64,000 nucleotides of DNA, from contig JAXDDX010000055.1 in the NCBI GenBank assembly GCA_034670405.1, forward strand, positions 806,001 through 870,000. The letters are read 5' to 3'. The notes beneath the pieces were generated by a model. The model searched no databases and had not been told where the DNA came from. It saw nothing but the letters and a program-made list of their open reading frames with translations. The position numbers and the translations under genes were made by a program. This stretch comes from Hoplostethus atlanticus. Lineage: Eukaryota > Chordata > Actinopteri > Trachichthyiformes > Trachichthyidae. Numbering within the stretch: the first letter of the stretch is position 1; every line of letters begins with the position of its first letter. This document shows, one piece after another, positions 10,239 to 21,034 of the stretch.

Positions 10239-11105
10239 ATTGGTAATCCTACGGCATACTGCAATCTGAATCACAACGTGCCCATCCTGCGTCTGTGGTT
10301 TAACGTAGAGGCCAAGCTGAAGCAGGACTTCCACCTCAGCAGAAGAGCCATGCATGGTCTGCAGAGGCTCCTACAGAGGGAACAGGACCATGGCTGGGGT
10401 AATCAGTTGGAAGTCCTGATCTATGTTTACTGGTTGGCACATGGACTGTCCTATCGGGTTGTATCCAGTGTCTTCAATGTGCCAAAATCCACAGTCCACC
10501 GCGTCATCCACAAAGTAGGACAACACATATGGATCAACCTGAAGCGAGCAATCTGTTTCCCACAGGCAGGACAGCACGCAGTTGGGCAAGGATTTGTCCA
10601 GCTATCAGGAAGCCCTGCCTTCAACAAAGTTGTGGGTGCAATAGACGGCTGCCATATCAGGATCAAACCCCCTCAACAGTACCGACTGGACTATTTGAAT
10701 TACAAAGGATTCTTTTCAATCAACATGCAGGCAATTTGTGATTCTAATGGGAGGTTCCTGGATATCTTTGTTGGCTACCCAGGGTCGGTTCATGACACAC
10801 GCATCATGAAAAACAGTAGTTTTTACAGGGCAAGACAGTACCCTCCCACAGGTTACATCCTTCTGGGTGATGGTGGCTATCCCTGTTTGGTCACACCAGT
10901 CTGCCTAATAACACCTTACAAGGAGCCCATTAATGGACATATACAGGGGCGCTTCAATTATTACCATTCCAGGGGGCGCAGCATAATCGAAAGGGCTTTT
11001 GGAATCATGAAGACCAGATGGAGGTCTACCCTTTTCAGAGCCTTGGAGGTTAAACCCACATTTGCACCTTTTGGTTATTGTGTCCAGAACAGGAGGTTCG
11101 ACTGA
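10239..11105 (+). pseudogene. PIF/Harbinger transposase, 3' end deleted
   Basis: A DDE-type nuclease of the HARBI1/DDE_Tnp_4 family that would cut and rejoin Harbinger ends. The frame is open from a splice acceptor (TTTTCCAG at 10231-10238), so 10239 is the probable exon start, and an N-terminal exon is missing or unrecognised. A helix-turn-helix-like part (YRVVSSVFNVPKSTVHRV) precedes the catalytic motifs VVGAIDGCHIRI, VGYPGSVHDTRI and SIIERAFGIMKTRW, supplying Asp, Asp and Glu. Homology stops after RALEVKPTFAP. The next bases belong to the 3' exon of the oppositely oriented Myb/SANT gene, so the last part of the transposase has been deleted. Confidence 0.85.
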
Positions 11106-11627
11106 AGGCCTGAAAGAACTGCCAGCTGGCAGCATTTTCCTGTCCTGCATCGGTTCCTGATCCCGTTTTGGGAGTTTTCAGGTCCTGCAATAAACACACA
11201 CACAATGTTATAACTCTATACTGACAAGAATTACAAATAGTGCTTTCAGGCCTTTTTTACAGTAGGCCTTCAGTATTTGTGATTGAAAAAAGGTTAAGAT
11301 GACATGAACTCTCATGCATCCCCTTAAGCTAGAACCACATTGCTCTCTGATTACCTTATATTTTTTCTTCAGGTTTTCCCACTTTTTAGAAGCTTGTTGA
11401 GAGGTAATTTTCCCCTCAAGGCCAAGGTCTCTGATCAATAACACAAATGAAGAGTAATGTTAACAGAATGAAAATACAAAAACATACACAGACGTATGTA
11501 TGTGGCCAAGCAACTTGAAAACAAATGACTCACTCCCAAAGTGGTTTGGCAGCACTTTTGCTTCTCAGAAACCGCTGTTCATTTTCTGCTCTGAACTTTA
11601 TGAGCTGTCTGGTTTGCTGAGGTGTCC
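11090..11627 (-). pseudogene. Harbinger Myb/SANT-like partner gene, three exons
   Basis: Harbinger elements encode a second, Myb/SANT-like protein that helps the transposase enter the nucleus and bind the ends. Three minus-strand exons can be joined: 11534-11627 (TRQLIKFRAENEQRF, ending LW), 11355-11430 (ITSQQASKKWENLKKKYK) and about 11090-11184 (PKTGSGTDAG, then AASWQFFQAF). Donors are GTGAGT and GTAATC; acceptors are CAG, CAG and GCAG. The phases agree across both joins, giving a continuous frame. The 3' end runs straight into the truncated transposase on the other strand, so both genes lost their ends in one deletion. The start exon was not found. Confidence 0.75.
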
Positions 11628-12615
11628 CTGGAATGATGGAGCATAGGGTATTACTATAGACTATTAGGGTGAAACACAGATTATCCAAATAACAGGCATA
11701 TTATTTTTGCTGGACATGACAGGACAAGTGTATCATACTGATAATAGACAGGAAAAATCTTAAAGTGGTGTTTTCCTGCTTTGGCTACCTACTATGGCAA
11801 TAGTAGTATTATCACAATAACATTTGCCATTTATGCATGGACGCTCGCAATTCGTTGACAACTTATAGGTTGCACGCTATCAATCGATCAAAAAGTTATT
11901 ATTAACACTGCTTCAGGGCCACTTCAGTGCTCTGTAGGCTAGCAACCCGTGTGCCCTGCCAGTCCGCACTGATATTAGAGGAGCGGTAACCAGCAACTTC
12001 GCTTCTGGACTTTAGTTTTATTATTATTTATATTTCGGGCGTCATATGCCATCAAAGTTGGAAAATGCAGCATGGAAATATGTAAAAATGCGGAACTGTC
12101 ATGCACAAATAAGCCTTAACCCTCCTGATGTCTTCGGGTCAAAATGACCCGTCACTGAGTTTAACAGCAGAGAAAAATCCCCTAAAATACATTTTTTCAA
12201 CTTGAAATTTGATGACTTTTCCTAGATTGACCCCAACATTAGAAAAAGTGAAATGTTGCCTTTATTCATATTTCCATGTGAGCTGTACAAAAAAATTTAC
12301 TAATATTGTCTTCGGGTCAAAATGACCCAACAGTCAAAATGAGTTGACTGAGTCAGTTACACACCACAAAAATGTGAGAATGCTTTAGTTCTGTCTAAGA
12401 TCAATCAGTAGCACACATAAACATGACAAGACATGTGGTCTTCACTGGCGGAGTGCACTGCCTGTGACCGGATCTGACCCAAGGAGGTGGCACTATAGAT
12501 GAGTGTCGAGAAATGCGGGAACAGACAGGCTCTCGTGATTGAAATGTAACAATATTGCTACCTTGTCTGTGTGGCCCTATCAGAGGCTATAAAGGTGCTG
12601 CAGATGACAGTACCC

Positions 12616-14579
12616 CAAATTTTCTGTGTTGAAGCCATGAGTGCGCGTTTCAATGTTGAGCAGGCTCTAGAACTGATTTTTTCCAGATGTCCAGCAAGAC
12701 AACTCTGATTCAGAAGAGGAAGTGGAGGAGGTATCAGAAGTAGAAGATGGGGAGGAATACAACCCAGAGCATGATGCATCATCATCTTCAGAAGAAGAAG
12801 AAATCCCTCAAGCTGAAAGAGAGACATTCCTGTCAAAAAGCAAATAGCATGGTCCTCAGCAGCATATGACAAACAGGGCAGGATGGCAGCACAACATGTC
12901 ATGAAGATGACCCCAGGACCCACAAGATATGCCGTTTCCCATGCCCATGACATTGCCTTCAACATTCTACCTGTTCATCACACCAGCAATAGAAAAAATA
13001 ATCCTGGAGATGACAAATCTGGAGGGTTTTCGAAAATATGGAGACAGCTGGAAAAAGATGGATGAGACTGACCTGCATGCCTACATAGGGCTGCTAATCT
13101 TAGCAGGTGTATACAGGTCCCGAGGCGAGGCTACAGCTAGTCTATGGGATGCAGAGAGTGGAAGGGCAATTTTCCGTGCCACGATGCCACTCAAACCTCT
13201 TTCACACTTACTCAAGACTGCTACGATTTGATAACCGTGAGTCAAGACCTGCAAGACGTGTGACAGACAAACTGGCAGCCATAAGAGAGGTCTGGGACAA
13301 GTGGGTGGAGCGGCTGCCATACCTCTACAACCCAGGGCCTGACGTAACAGTGGATGAGCAACTGGTTCCATTCAGAGGTAAATGTTTATCTTCATATCTG
13401 TAATAAAAGTGATTTTGACTATTCTTTTGTTATAGTTTTGACGTGTTGTTTTTTTTAGCACTTTGAGATTGTGTCTCACAATGAAAAGTGCTTTATAAAT
13501 ATAATACATTATTATTATTAGCATTATTATTATTAGTATTATTATTGATTTCTGTGACACTGATACTAATTACTGATGCTAATCTCTTCTGTCCAAAGGT
13601 CGTTGTCCTTTCCGGCAGTATATGCCCAGCAAGCCAGCAAAATATGGGATCAAGTCATGGGTGGCCTGCGACGCCAAATCCAGCTACGCTTGGAAGATGC
13701 AAGTCTACACCGGGAAGCCTGACCAGTGGAGGCCCAGAGAAGAACCAGGGGATGCGGGTTGTGCTTGATGTGACAGAGGGACTGAGGGGTCACAATGTCA
13801 CATGTGACAATTTCTTCACCTCTTATGAACTCGGACAGCAGCTCCTGAAGAGGAAGATCACCATGGTTGGCACAGTTCGAAAGAACAAGCCTGAGCTCCC
13901 ACCTGCACTGCTTGCATCAAAGGAGAGAGCGGTCTTCTCATCAAAGTTTGCCTTCACGCCCACCACCACTCTAGTTTCCTACCTCCCAAAGAAAAACAAG
14001 AATGTGGTACTTCTGAGCACACTGCACACAGAGGCTGACATTAGCGATCGTGAGGACAGGAAGCCAGCCATCATCCTAGACTATAACTGCAACAAAGGAG
14101 GTGTGGACAACCTAGATAAGGTGATTGGAACGTACAGCTGCAGAAGGATGACTGCCCGCTGGCCCCTGGTCATCTTCCACAACATCATTGATGTTTCCTC
14201 CTACAATGCCTTTGTGATATGGAGAGAGATCAACCCTACCTGGATGCCTCGTAAGTGGAACAAGAGGAGGGTGTTCCTGGAGCAGCTGGGAAAGGCACTT
14301 GTAACTCCAGACATCGCGAGAAGGGAGCATCTCCCCCGCACAGAAGCCTCTGCAGCAGTTGTGAAAGCTGTTCAGAGGGCTAGATCTCATGATCGACCTG
14401 AGGATCCAGCTGCCCCAGCCACTGTCCCCGCTACTGCCCCAGCTGGGGCAAGTAAGAGGAAGAGGTGTCAGTTCTGCCCCCCAAAGAAGGACTGTAAAAC
14501 ACATACTGTGTGCTGCAGGTGTAAGAGATATATCTGCAAAGGCTGTGCACTTGCATACTGCCCTACATGTGCTAATTAG
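12616..14579 (+). pseudogene. piggyBac transposase (PGBD4-like), frameshifted
   Basis: A cut-and-paste transposase of the DDE_Tnp_1_7 type. An acidic N-terminus (12690-12840) leads to MTNLEGFRKYGDSW and DLHAYIGLLILAGVYRSRGE. An intron with GT (13378) and AG (13597-13598) keeps the frame between VPFRG and RCPFRQYMPSKPAKYG. Catalytic aspartates lie in VTCDNFFTSYEL and IILDYNCNKGGVDNLD. The C-terminus is a cysteine-rich zinc-binding domain (CQFCPPKKDC, then CCRCKRYICKGC and CPTC), which in piggyBac proteins binds the terminal repeats. The frame breaks near 12690, 12845, 12950, 13195 and 13710, so this copy cannot make transposase. Confidence 0.9.
13455..13548 (+). repeat. LINE-type 3' tail in the piggyBac intron
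   Basis: GCACTTTGAGATTGTGTCTC, AAAGTGCTTTATAAAT and a run of ATT units resemble the 3' ends of fish L2/CR1-like LINEs. It lies wholly within the transposase intron (13378-13598). Confidence 0.5.
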
Positions 14580-15303
14580 CTGACTGAGTTATGTTGTTTG
14601 GTTCACATGTTCACATTTTTGTTTTGTATATTTTATTACATTGTTCACTGGCAAAAAATAAAATAAAATAACTGACTTATTGGGATAAATAAAAATACAT
14701 TCAAAACTACTTTTTGCCCATTTCTGCTACTTTGTTAGGCTATAGAAATACTACACAAATATTGCTTACCACATATACAGTAAAAAATAATATACAAAGA
14801 AAACATTTGACAGTGTCATAGAAACGAGTGGTGTCTCCTGAATAAATGCAGTCTTTCTGCCATGTGAAGAGGTTAAACTCAGGTATTCACACAATTTGTG
14901 GTGAATGACAAATTGTTTCTTCAGGCAAAATAGATTTGGTGTTTAAAATTCAATTAAGCTGCTTTATTTTGGGGGTTTAGTGAAGGCGGGTCATTTTGAC
15001 CCGGAGGACACGAGGTGTATACAGAATGTGAAGACATCAGGAGGGTTAAAACAATGTTGTATCGTTAACTAGCTAGCTAGAGACATCGGCATACTAGCGA
15101 TTTTTTTTTGTTATAAAGAAAAGGTCTATAATACATTGAAACGACATTAAACTAAGATAATACGACGGTTAGAATATTTTTTTAATCTTTATTAACAAAG
15201 AAAATACATACATTTGTGGTTCCCTTTGCATGGTTGTGTAGTGTTCGCCATCATCTTCCAGTTCAACTGCCAGTGATTCGCAGGGCATACTGGGAGATTT
15301 CTC

Positions 15304-16215
15304 CTAGCCCTCGGTTTGTAGTGTGCCCCTGAAAAATCTCCGTTTGGAGGGCCGTGTAGCCCTAACACTTCGCCCTACCCCTCGATCCCAACAAGAATCG
15401 GGACACCCTACCCCTACACGTGAACGCGCAAAACAGAGGGGAAGGGCTAAGGGGTAGGGCCAAGGGGTGAATTGGGATTCGGCCTTAGACTGACTGGGAG
15501 TTTTTCCTTCCTCTACAGCCTTACCCTGTGCTCGACCTACATAACTACCCCCCAGACTAGGACCAACCCCCGAAAATGAGCCCACAGGCTTACCCCTCGA
15601 TGCTGAAGACTGTGGCTGGACTTCATAACGGAAAGTCTTTGGCCCCTGTCGGGCAGCAAGAAAAGTCTCCACAAGCTGGGCTGCCTGTTGAGCTGTGACT
15701 GGATCATGCTCCTTTACCCAGACCTGCACCTCGGGTGACAGGGAACGGTAAAATTGTTCCAGGATGAGAGCTTCTCCAATCTGCTCCTTTGTCTTTTCTC
15801 CTGGCCGAATCCACTTTTGGAACAGGTCACACAGTCTATTGTACAGCTCCCGGGGTGTTTCACCATGCTGAATACTTGGTTCTCCTCGTTGATTTCGTAT
15901 TTGGCCACTGGGCCACTGGTACGCTGTCACCAGTCGCTCAAAGGTAATCAGGTACTGCTCAATATCATTTTCCTCCAGCCTGGGCACTGCTGACTGAGAC
16001 CAACTCCTCCCGACGAGCTCACTCCGGGCAGGTGACTGAGGAGCAGGATTCTCCTGACGTGGAGTTACTATAGTTGCCTGGGTTGGGGGTCCCTCTCTGG
16101 GTGGCTGTACCAAGTCATCTCTCAGGTTGTTCAACTGTACTTGCATCTGACGCCAACGCATATCTTGTTTAACAGTCTCTTTGTCCCCTCGCTCACTCAT
16201 CTCCCTCTGAAACAT
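15304..16215 (-). pseudogene. Gypsy (Gmr1-like) gag fragment with SCAN-like domain
   Basis: The minus-strand frame begins MFQREMSERGDKETVKQ. After a proline-rich stretch it gives DIEQYLITFERLVTAYQWP, the usual beginning of the gag capsid N-domain. The text then jumps to GETPRELYNRLCDLFQKW and EQIGEALILEQFYRSLSPEV, a clear match to the SCAN fold, the dimerising domain of Gmr1-type Gag that vertebrate zinc-finger genes acquired. Most of the N-domain between these parts is missing. From about 15490 downward the frame is replaced by a fold-back repeat, so the last 60 or so codons are not Gag. No pol is present. Confidence 0.75.
15355..15490. repeat. Fold-back repeat with CCCTACCCCT arms
   Basis: TTCGCCCTACCCCTCGATCCC on the left half is mirrored by GGGGTAGGGC and GAATTGGGATTCGGC on the right half. 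A similar arrangement (CACTACCCCTT and GTAGGGGTGAAAATG) is found at about 1660-1790. It interrupts the Gypsy gag fragment. Confidence 0.5.
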
Positions 16216-16534
16216 GAGACATGGGAAACTTTGTGGAGCGGTTCGTCTGAAAGCAGCCCTCCTACAGCCCCATCACAAGTGAAAGTTGCTACATCACGCG
16301 GCAATGCGACAAAGTTGTATCCAGGGTCGCAAACAACTCGCTTTTCGGCGAATGTCGCTTTTTTCACGTCAATTTGGGTGACTTGTGTGATTCGTCCAGA
16401 TCCAGAGTTTTTTTGGGGGGGGTGTATGGGTGACGGACTAATCTCCTTAACGATTCCTACAGTTTATTTCTGTTAGCGCATATGAGTGAACTGCATTGAG
16501 CAAAAAATTCTACTCAACTGTCAGGACCTGCTCT
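16216..16534. other. No gene seen
   Basis: No motifs or repeats recognised apart from short T and G runs near 16410-16425. Confidence 0.4.
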
Positions 16535-16745
16535 TAAGCAACAGCAGAGCAGACAATCTGCTTCCTGTTTACACCGGCACGCGCATGCCCAGTGTAGGTG
16601 AATGGTTACGTGATATGTTTTCAGGCGTATTGGCATGGACGGAGATAATTTCTGAAACGGTGCTAAAATGCTTGTGTGGACGGAGATCCTTTTAGTTTAA
16701 AAACTCTGTTTTAAAATGAAAACGTATTAGTGTGGATGTAGCCTG
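16535..16745 (+). repeat. Dispersed repeat, copy 1
   Basis: The stretch containing GGCACGCGCATGCCCAGTGT and ending TAGTGTGGATGTAGCC reappears inverted at 18893-19088 with moderate divergence. It looks like a terminal part of a DNA transposon family. Confidence 0.7.
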
Positions 16746-17641
16746 AATCCAGTTTCATTTTTAGAAGAGGTTGTACAAAGTATGCCCCATTTGTAACTTA
16801 ATCACTAATTTTTATGTTACACCCTGCTTAAATGTCCTTGTTTGTTTGGGCATTCATTCTTATTTGAATGAAAATTTGTATTTTGTTATTTATTGTTCTA
16901 TTTATTTAGTTGTACTATTGAGAAAACGTTTGCAGAAATGCCTTTATTTTTAAATATATATTTTTTGTCATGTTATTTATTTAATTTTGTAAAATATTAT
17001 GTTATTTTGAAAACAGTACTGTACAATTTTTTTGTTTTTGTATTTTTTATGCTAGTTTAAGTTTGTATGTTTGAGTTGAGAAATACACATTTCAAAATTA
17101 TCAGTAATCTGCATTTTCCTTGATAACCAAGCAAGTAGACTCATGATACCATTTGTTTATTATATCGCAAATTGCAATATTGTCCACAATAATCGCAATA
17201 TGACTTTTTCACCAAATCGTGCAGCACTAGATGGCAGTCAGATGTATAGGTGCAACTATAGAAGCCTAGTCTTTGCCAAGGTGTTTTTGGTGAACAAGCG
17301 GTTAAAACATTCCATGCACATTGATGTTCACCGCTTTATTTCTATTGTTATAAGAGAAAAGAAGAGCAAATTCTCAAGTGTAGCCCATACGCTGTTCAAT
17401 TAAATATGCTTTTCTGAATCCAATTTGCAGGATAAATGAACATCCGGTTCGTCTTCACCTGATGGTAGAAGGCAAAACTTCAGTCTGCAGGTGGCATTCA
17501 CCACCAGCTTTGGCGGAATACACCATCATTCTCCCATTGAAAACAATTAACATCCAATTTGCAGTCTAAGGTCAATTGACATAGTCTGAATGCAGCATTA
17601 GAAACCGCCATGAAAACATTTTGAATGTCCTTAGAGGGGCC
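16746..17641. other. AT-rich stretch without recognised genes
   Basis: No coding signal. Composition is strongly AT-rich with short low-complexity TTTAT and TTTTG runs. Confidence 0.4.
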
Positions 17642-18892
17642 TTAAACCCCATTCGGACGGGATTAGTTTTACAGGGTAACGTGGGTAATAAAACATTTGC
17701 ATGGCTCCTCGGTAATTTCAGTCATCGATCCGGACGGGATTAAAATTTACAGACGGAGGAACGTAATTGTCGGACGTACCCGGATGTTTACGTCACTCAC
17801 GCGCCAATAGCTAGCTAGCTTGAGAAAGCACGACTGGACTTTGAAATGAGACGAATGGAGACGCAAGAGAGGCGTGCAGCCGCAAATGGCAAAAAATCGA
17901 GGCACTGGACCAGGGAAGAAACCCTGGCCCTTATCTCTGTTTGGGGAGAGCCACGATTTCAAAGCCAATTCGAAAATACAATTCATAATCATAAGGTGTG
18001 GGAGGCCATTTGGGAGAAGCTATGCGAGCTGTGCCCCTCTGTCATAGGGTGACCAGACGTCCCCGTTTTTGGTGGCCTGTCCCCGTTTTTAACTGTGCGT
18101 TAAAAACAGACCGCAAAGTGAAATAATATTTTACGTGGCAAGAAAGACGGGGCAGCAGAGCCTACCGGTTGGTACCCGATTTTTACAAAGTCGGCCTGCA
18201 CCATAGTCTCCCGGAACGTCCTTCTCCAGAGTCCCCCGGAAATGAGCCCAATCTCCCTGACTCCCGGAAAGGAGTTAATCTCCCGACCAAAAAAAAACAA
18301 AAACAACGCACGAGTTACGCACTTCGGCACAACAACAGCGCGGAATGTGATGTTCGGTGATGTGATTTCGGGATTTAGCGAGCCAAATGGAACACGGAGC
18401 CAAAAAAAAGAAAATACTTTCCTCTGTTATCATCAGACCACCATGGATATGTTCGTGAGGTGAGAGGCAGTAAAAAATAAGCCGACTATGGCACACTGCA
18501 CTATGTGCAATTCTAGCTTTCTAGCTTTTCAGTCGCGGGCGGAGGTTTAAATGACTGCAAAATATGTTGAGGTAAACTCAGTTTAAGCTAGCCTAGGTAG
18601 CGATACACATTGCAAAGCAGCCCGTTAGTACAGAGGGAGGCTTAAATTAGCCAATGTCAATTTAATTTATCTAAAACGTTTTTGTCTGTAAATCTACAGT
18701 GGGTCAGTGGGTATGTGCAGGGGTTAAAGTGGGCCGGAACGATCCGGAACGGCGTTCCGGCACCTTCGATTAATAAGTAGATAAATCTGATTGGCAGTTT
18801 CATACATAATAATGTCAAGCGAGTTCATTTTCGTGTGCTGCAGCCTGGCGTTCCTTCCAGCTGCCCCTCCTCTCTGTGTAGCCTCCTCTCTG

Positions 18893-19088
18893 AGGCTACA
18901 TCCACAATAATACGTTTTCGTTTTTTTAAAACTAAACGATCTCGGTCCAAACAAGCATTATAGCACAGTTTCAGAAATTATCTCCGTCCATAAAAACGCA
19001 TATCACGTTACCATTCACCTACACTGGGCATGCGCGTGCCGGTGTAAACAGGAAGCAGATTGTCTGCTCTGTTGCAGAAAATATCGTT
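18893..19088 (-). repeat. Dispersed repeat, copy 2 (inverted to 16535-16745)
   Basis: On the minus strand it matches 16535-16745, including the GGCACGCGCATGCCCAGTGT core and the GGATGTAGCC end. Confidence 0.7.
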
Positions 19089-19117
19089 ATGCAGAACAGC
19101 AATGGCGAAAAGTAAAT

Positions 19118-19180
19118 GTCTTTGTTTGGACGGACGACGAGGTGGAGCTGTTACTGAAAGTAACAAACGAGTATAAGGCA
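19118..19180 (+). pseudogene. Small Myb/SANT-like coding fragment
   Basis: A short frame reads VFVWTDDEVELLLKVTNEYK, the first helix pattern of Myb/SANT-like domains in fish transposon proteins. A nearby ATG at 19102 (MAKSK) is one base out of frame. It directly follows the dispersed repeat, so it may be the start of that repeat family's gene. Confidence 0.45.
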
Positions 19181-19654
19181 GTAAATATTGTTATTTGTCA
19201 CAAAGTACTTGGCAATTAAATATTTACAGTGGAGCACCCTAGTATTATTTAATAATTAATTTAAGAAAGTGTGTGGGTGCCCCCCCCAACCGGTCAGCTA
19301 CCACCACAAATAGAATCCAATTCTGTGGGAAACACTGTGTACACTATGTGTTGTTGAAGTTATCTGATTCATCAAATGTCTTAAATAAATAATAAATAAA
19401 CAATAATTATTATGAGGTGAGTCATTTTTCACCGCTGCACCACTACACCAGATCTTAGGGTTCCCCCACCTGCCAAATCCCACTTTAACCCCTGGGTATG
19501 TGTGATATGATTAGATTACCAGACTATAGGCTGCTGTGTTGTTCTTTATGCAGGGACAACAGCACGTTAGGGAGGCTAAACGTAGGGAGAGCACTTAGGA
19601 CATCGGTCAATTCTTTGATACTGGACGGGATAGTACGCGGGACCGCGTTACTAA

Positions 19655-19955
19655 GGCAGGTTGGTTTAGAGTTCAGTCAAGCTTCAGTTAAGTTAATAGA
19701 CATAAGGGGAAATAATAATCTACTCGTTATAAAATTAACGATTAGAATAGTGGTGTAGTTTTCTTGTGATTGCAGTATTGACGGTGGAAGATGGTGAAAA
19801 GAAGAGGGTGATGCACTAAAGACACAGTAGGCTAAGTGAGAGACCAGAAAGCCGTGAGTATTAGGCCTGGTTGGTTTAAAGTTCAGTCAAGGTTCTTTTA
19901 AGTTAATAGGCATAATGGGGAAACAATAGCCGTTATGGATTATAAAATTAAAGTG
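19655..19955 (+). repeat. Direct repeat pair, about 90 bases, offset about 210
   Basis: GGTTGGTTTAGAGTTCAGTC near 19659 and its variant GGTTGGTTTAAAGTTCAGTC near 19869 begin two similar blocks. Both continue with AGTTAATAGRCATAA and TATAAAATTAA. The copies have diverged by point changes and small gaps. Confidence 0.65.
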
Positions 19956-20811
19956 CACTGACAACAAAATGGCTGCTAACATGGATGGTAGGCATATAAT
20001 ATATTAGTTATAAGTAATTCTTATTTTTGTAGTGTCATCAGGATCAAACATCAGGAACAGAGAGATTTCATCAGTCACACAGAGAATGAGTAAGTGATTT
20101 GTGTCTTATGATCCCCTAATCAGGAGTAATTGAGGGAATGATAAGAATATTGGAGTAGTTCTCTCATAATTGTGATTGCAGCGCGAGTCCGGCGCGTCTC
20201 CCTGAAACCTTGCACAAATCTCCCTGAAATCAGTTCTGTCAACTTGGGATGTCTGACAGTACAACAGTGGTCAAAATACATGAAACCGGAATTGTCCTCC
20301 TTTTTTATTTCATAGATAATAACATTGCATATTTTAATGATATATTGACCGCCGAACTGGAAATGTCCCCGGTTTTCATTTCAGAAATCTGGTCACCTTA
20401 CTCTGTCACCACTTTCGATTGGATGAAGTGCAAAGAACGTGTCGACTATCTAAAAAGAAAATACCGTGAGCACAACTCCAAGACTGGTTCTGACCCTCAG
20501 CATAGCCCGTACTACGAAGAGCTGGATTCCGTCTTGGGTAAGTACACTTTTAATGCTCAAACTGATTAGCTAACTGGCTAGCTAACGTTAACGTTAGCCA
20601 ACTTGCTAGCTACTGTAGTTAACGTTAGGTAATGTGTTAAACAAACGAAAACATGCTGGCTAACCTACACGTTCTGTGTGGTTGGTTGAGTGAGTAACGT
20701 TAGCTAAGCTCCTTTAAGCACAACTATAGGAATTATAGATCTATATTCCTATTCCCCTGTTCCAGTTACAAAAAGCAGAAACCGAACAGAACTACTAGAG
20801 GGAGCGCTTAC

Positions 20812-21034
20812 CAGCAGCCGTCATTATAATAGCCCATCGAAGCAGTTTGCGGGACCTGCCTCTTCTAATCTTCCGCCTTCTTATGGGCTCCCAAGCAGGA
20901 GCACTAACGTTGTATACGTTTATCTCATTCAAGAGAGCAAAAGCCTCCTCGAGTGCTTCCATTTCAAACCGATAAAATGACAGCTGGAGATATGGTAGGC
21001 TATCTATTGCGCGCAAAAGATCATCGCACCAGGA
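20812..21034 (-). pseudogene. Probable N-terminal exon of the Harbinger transposase
   Basis: The minus-strand frame contains SFYRFEMEALEEAFALLNEI followed by a very basic patch (RRRKIRRGRSRKLLRW) and ends at a GTAAGC donor (20806-20811). Its place inside the Harbinger element and its orientation opposite to the Myb gene fit a transposase 5' exon. No catalytic part follows, so the rest has been lost. The assignment rests on context rather than on a diagnostic motif. Confidence 0.45.

Larger units (their letters stand above)
12120..15045 (+). mobile_element. piggyBac element with TTAA target duplications
   Basis: TTAA stands at 12116-12119 and at 15046-15049. The inner ends are inverted: CCCTCCTGATGTCTTCGGGT on the left, and on the right GAAGACATCAGGAGGG. 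The motif GGGTCAAAATGACCC occurs next to the left end (12136-12150), again at 12314-12328, and inverted near the right end (14988-15002). A damaged transposase gene fills the middle. TTAA duplication and a matching transposase make the family assignment firm. Confidence 0.93.
18718..19494. mobile_element. Second hAT element nested in the first
   Basis: GGTATGTG is duplicated at 18710-18717 and 19495-19502. The ends are perfect inverted repeats: CAGGGGTTAAAGTGGG and CCCACTTTAACCCCTG. The 777-base element holds no transposase of its own. It carries the inverted repeat copy (18893-19088) and a Myb/SANT-like fragment (19118-19180). Confidence 0.9.
18045..20400. mobile_element. hAT element inside the Harbinger Myb gene
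   Basis: CTCTGTCA is duplicated at 18037-18044 and 20401-20408. The inner ends match inverted: TAGGGTGACCAGA at 18045 and TCTGGTCACCTTA ending at 20400. An 8-base duplication and ends of this length indicate a hAT transposon. I recognise no transposase. The interior has repeated TCTCCCTGAAA/TCTCCCGGAA motifs, a direct repeat pair (about 19655-19745 and 19865-19955) and a second nested element. Confidence 0.88.
17846..20537 (+). pseudogene. Harbinger Myb/SANT-like gene split by a hAT insertion
   Basis: The first part (17846-18044) starts MRRMETQERRAAANG and contains RHWTREETLALISVWG and HNHKVWEAIWEKLCELCPSV, a trihelix-type Myb/SANT domain (Myb_DNA-bind_4). The second part (20409-20537) supplies MKCKERVDYLKRKYREHN and ends at a GTAAGT donor (20538). 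The hAT element between them has an exact 8-base duplication. Taking out the element and one duplication leaves the frame open and completes the domain, so the gene was intact when it was hit. Such proteins bind the element ends and assist the transposase. Confidence 0.85.
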
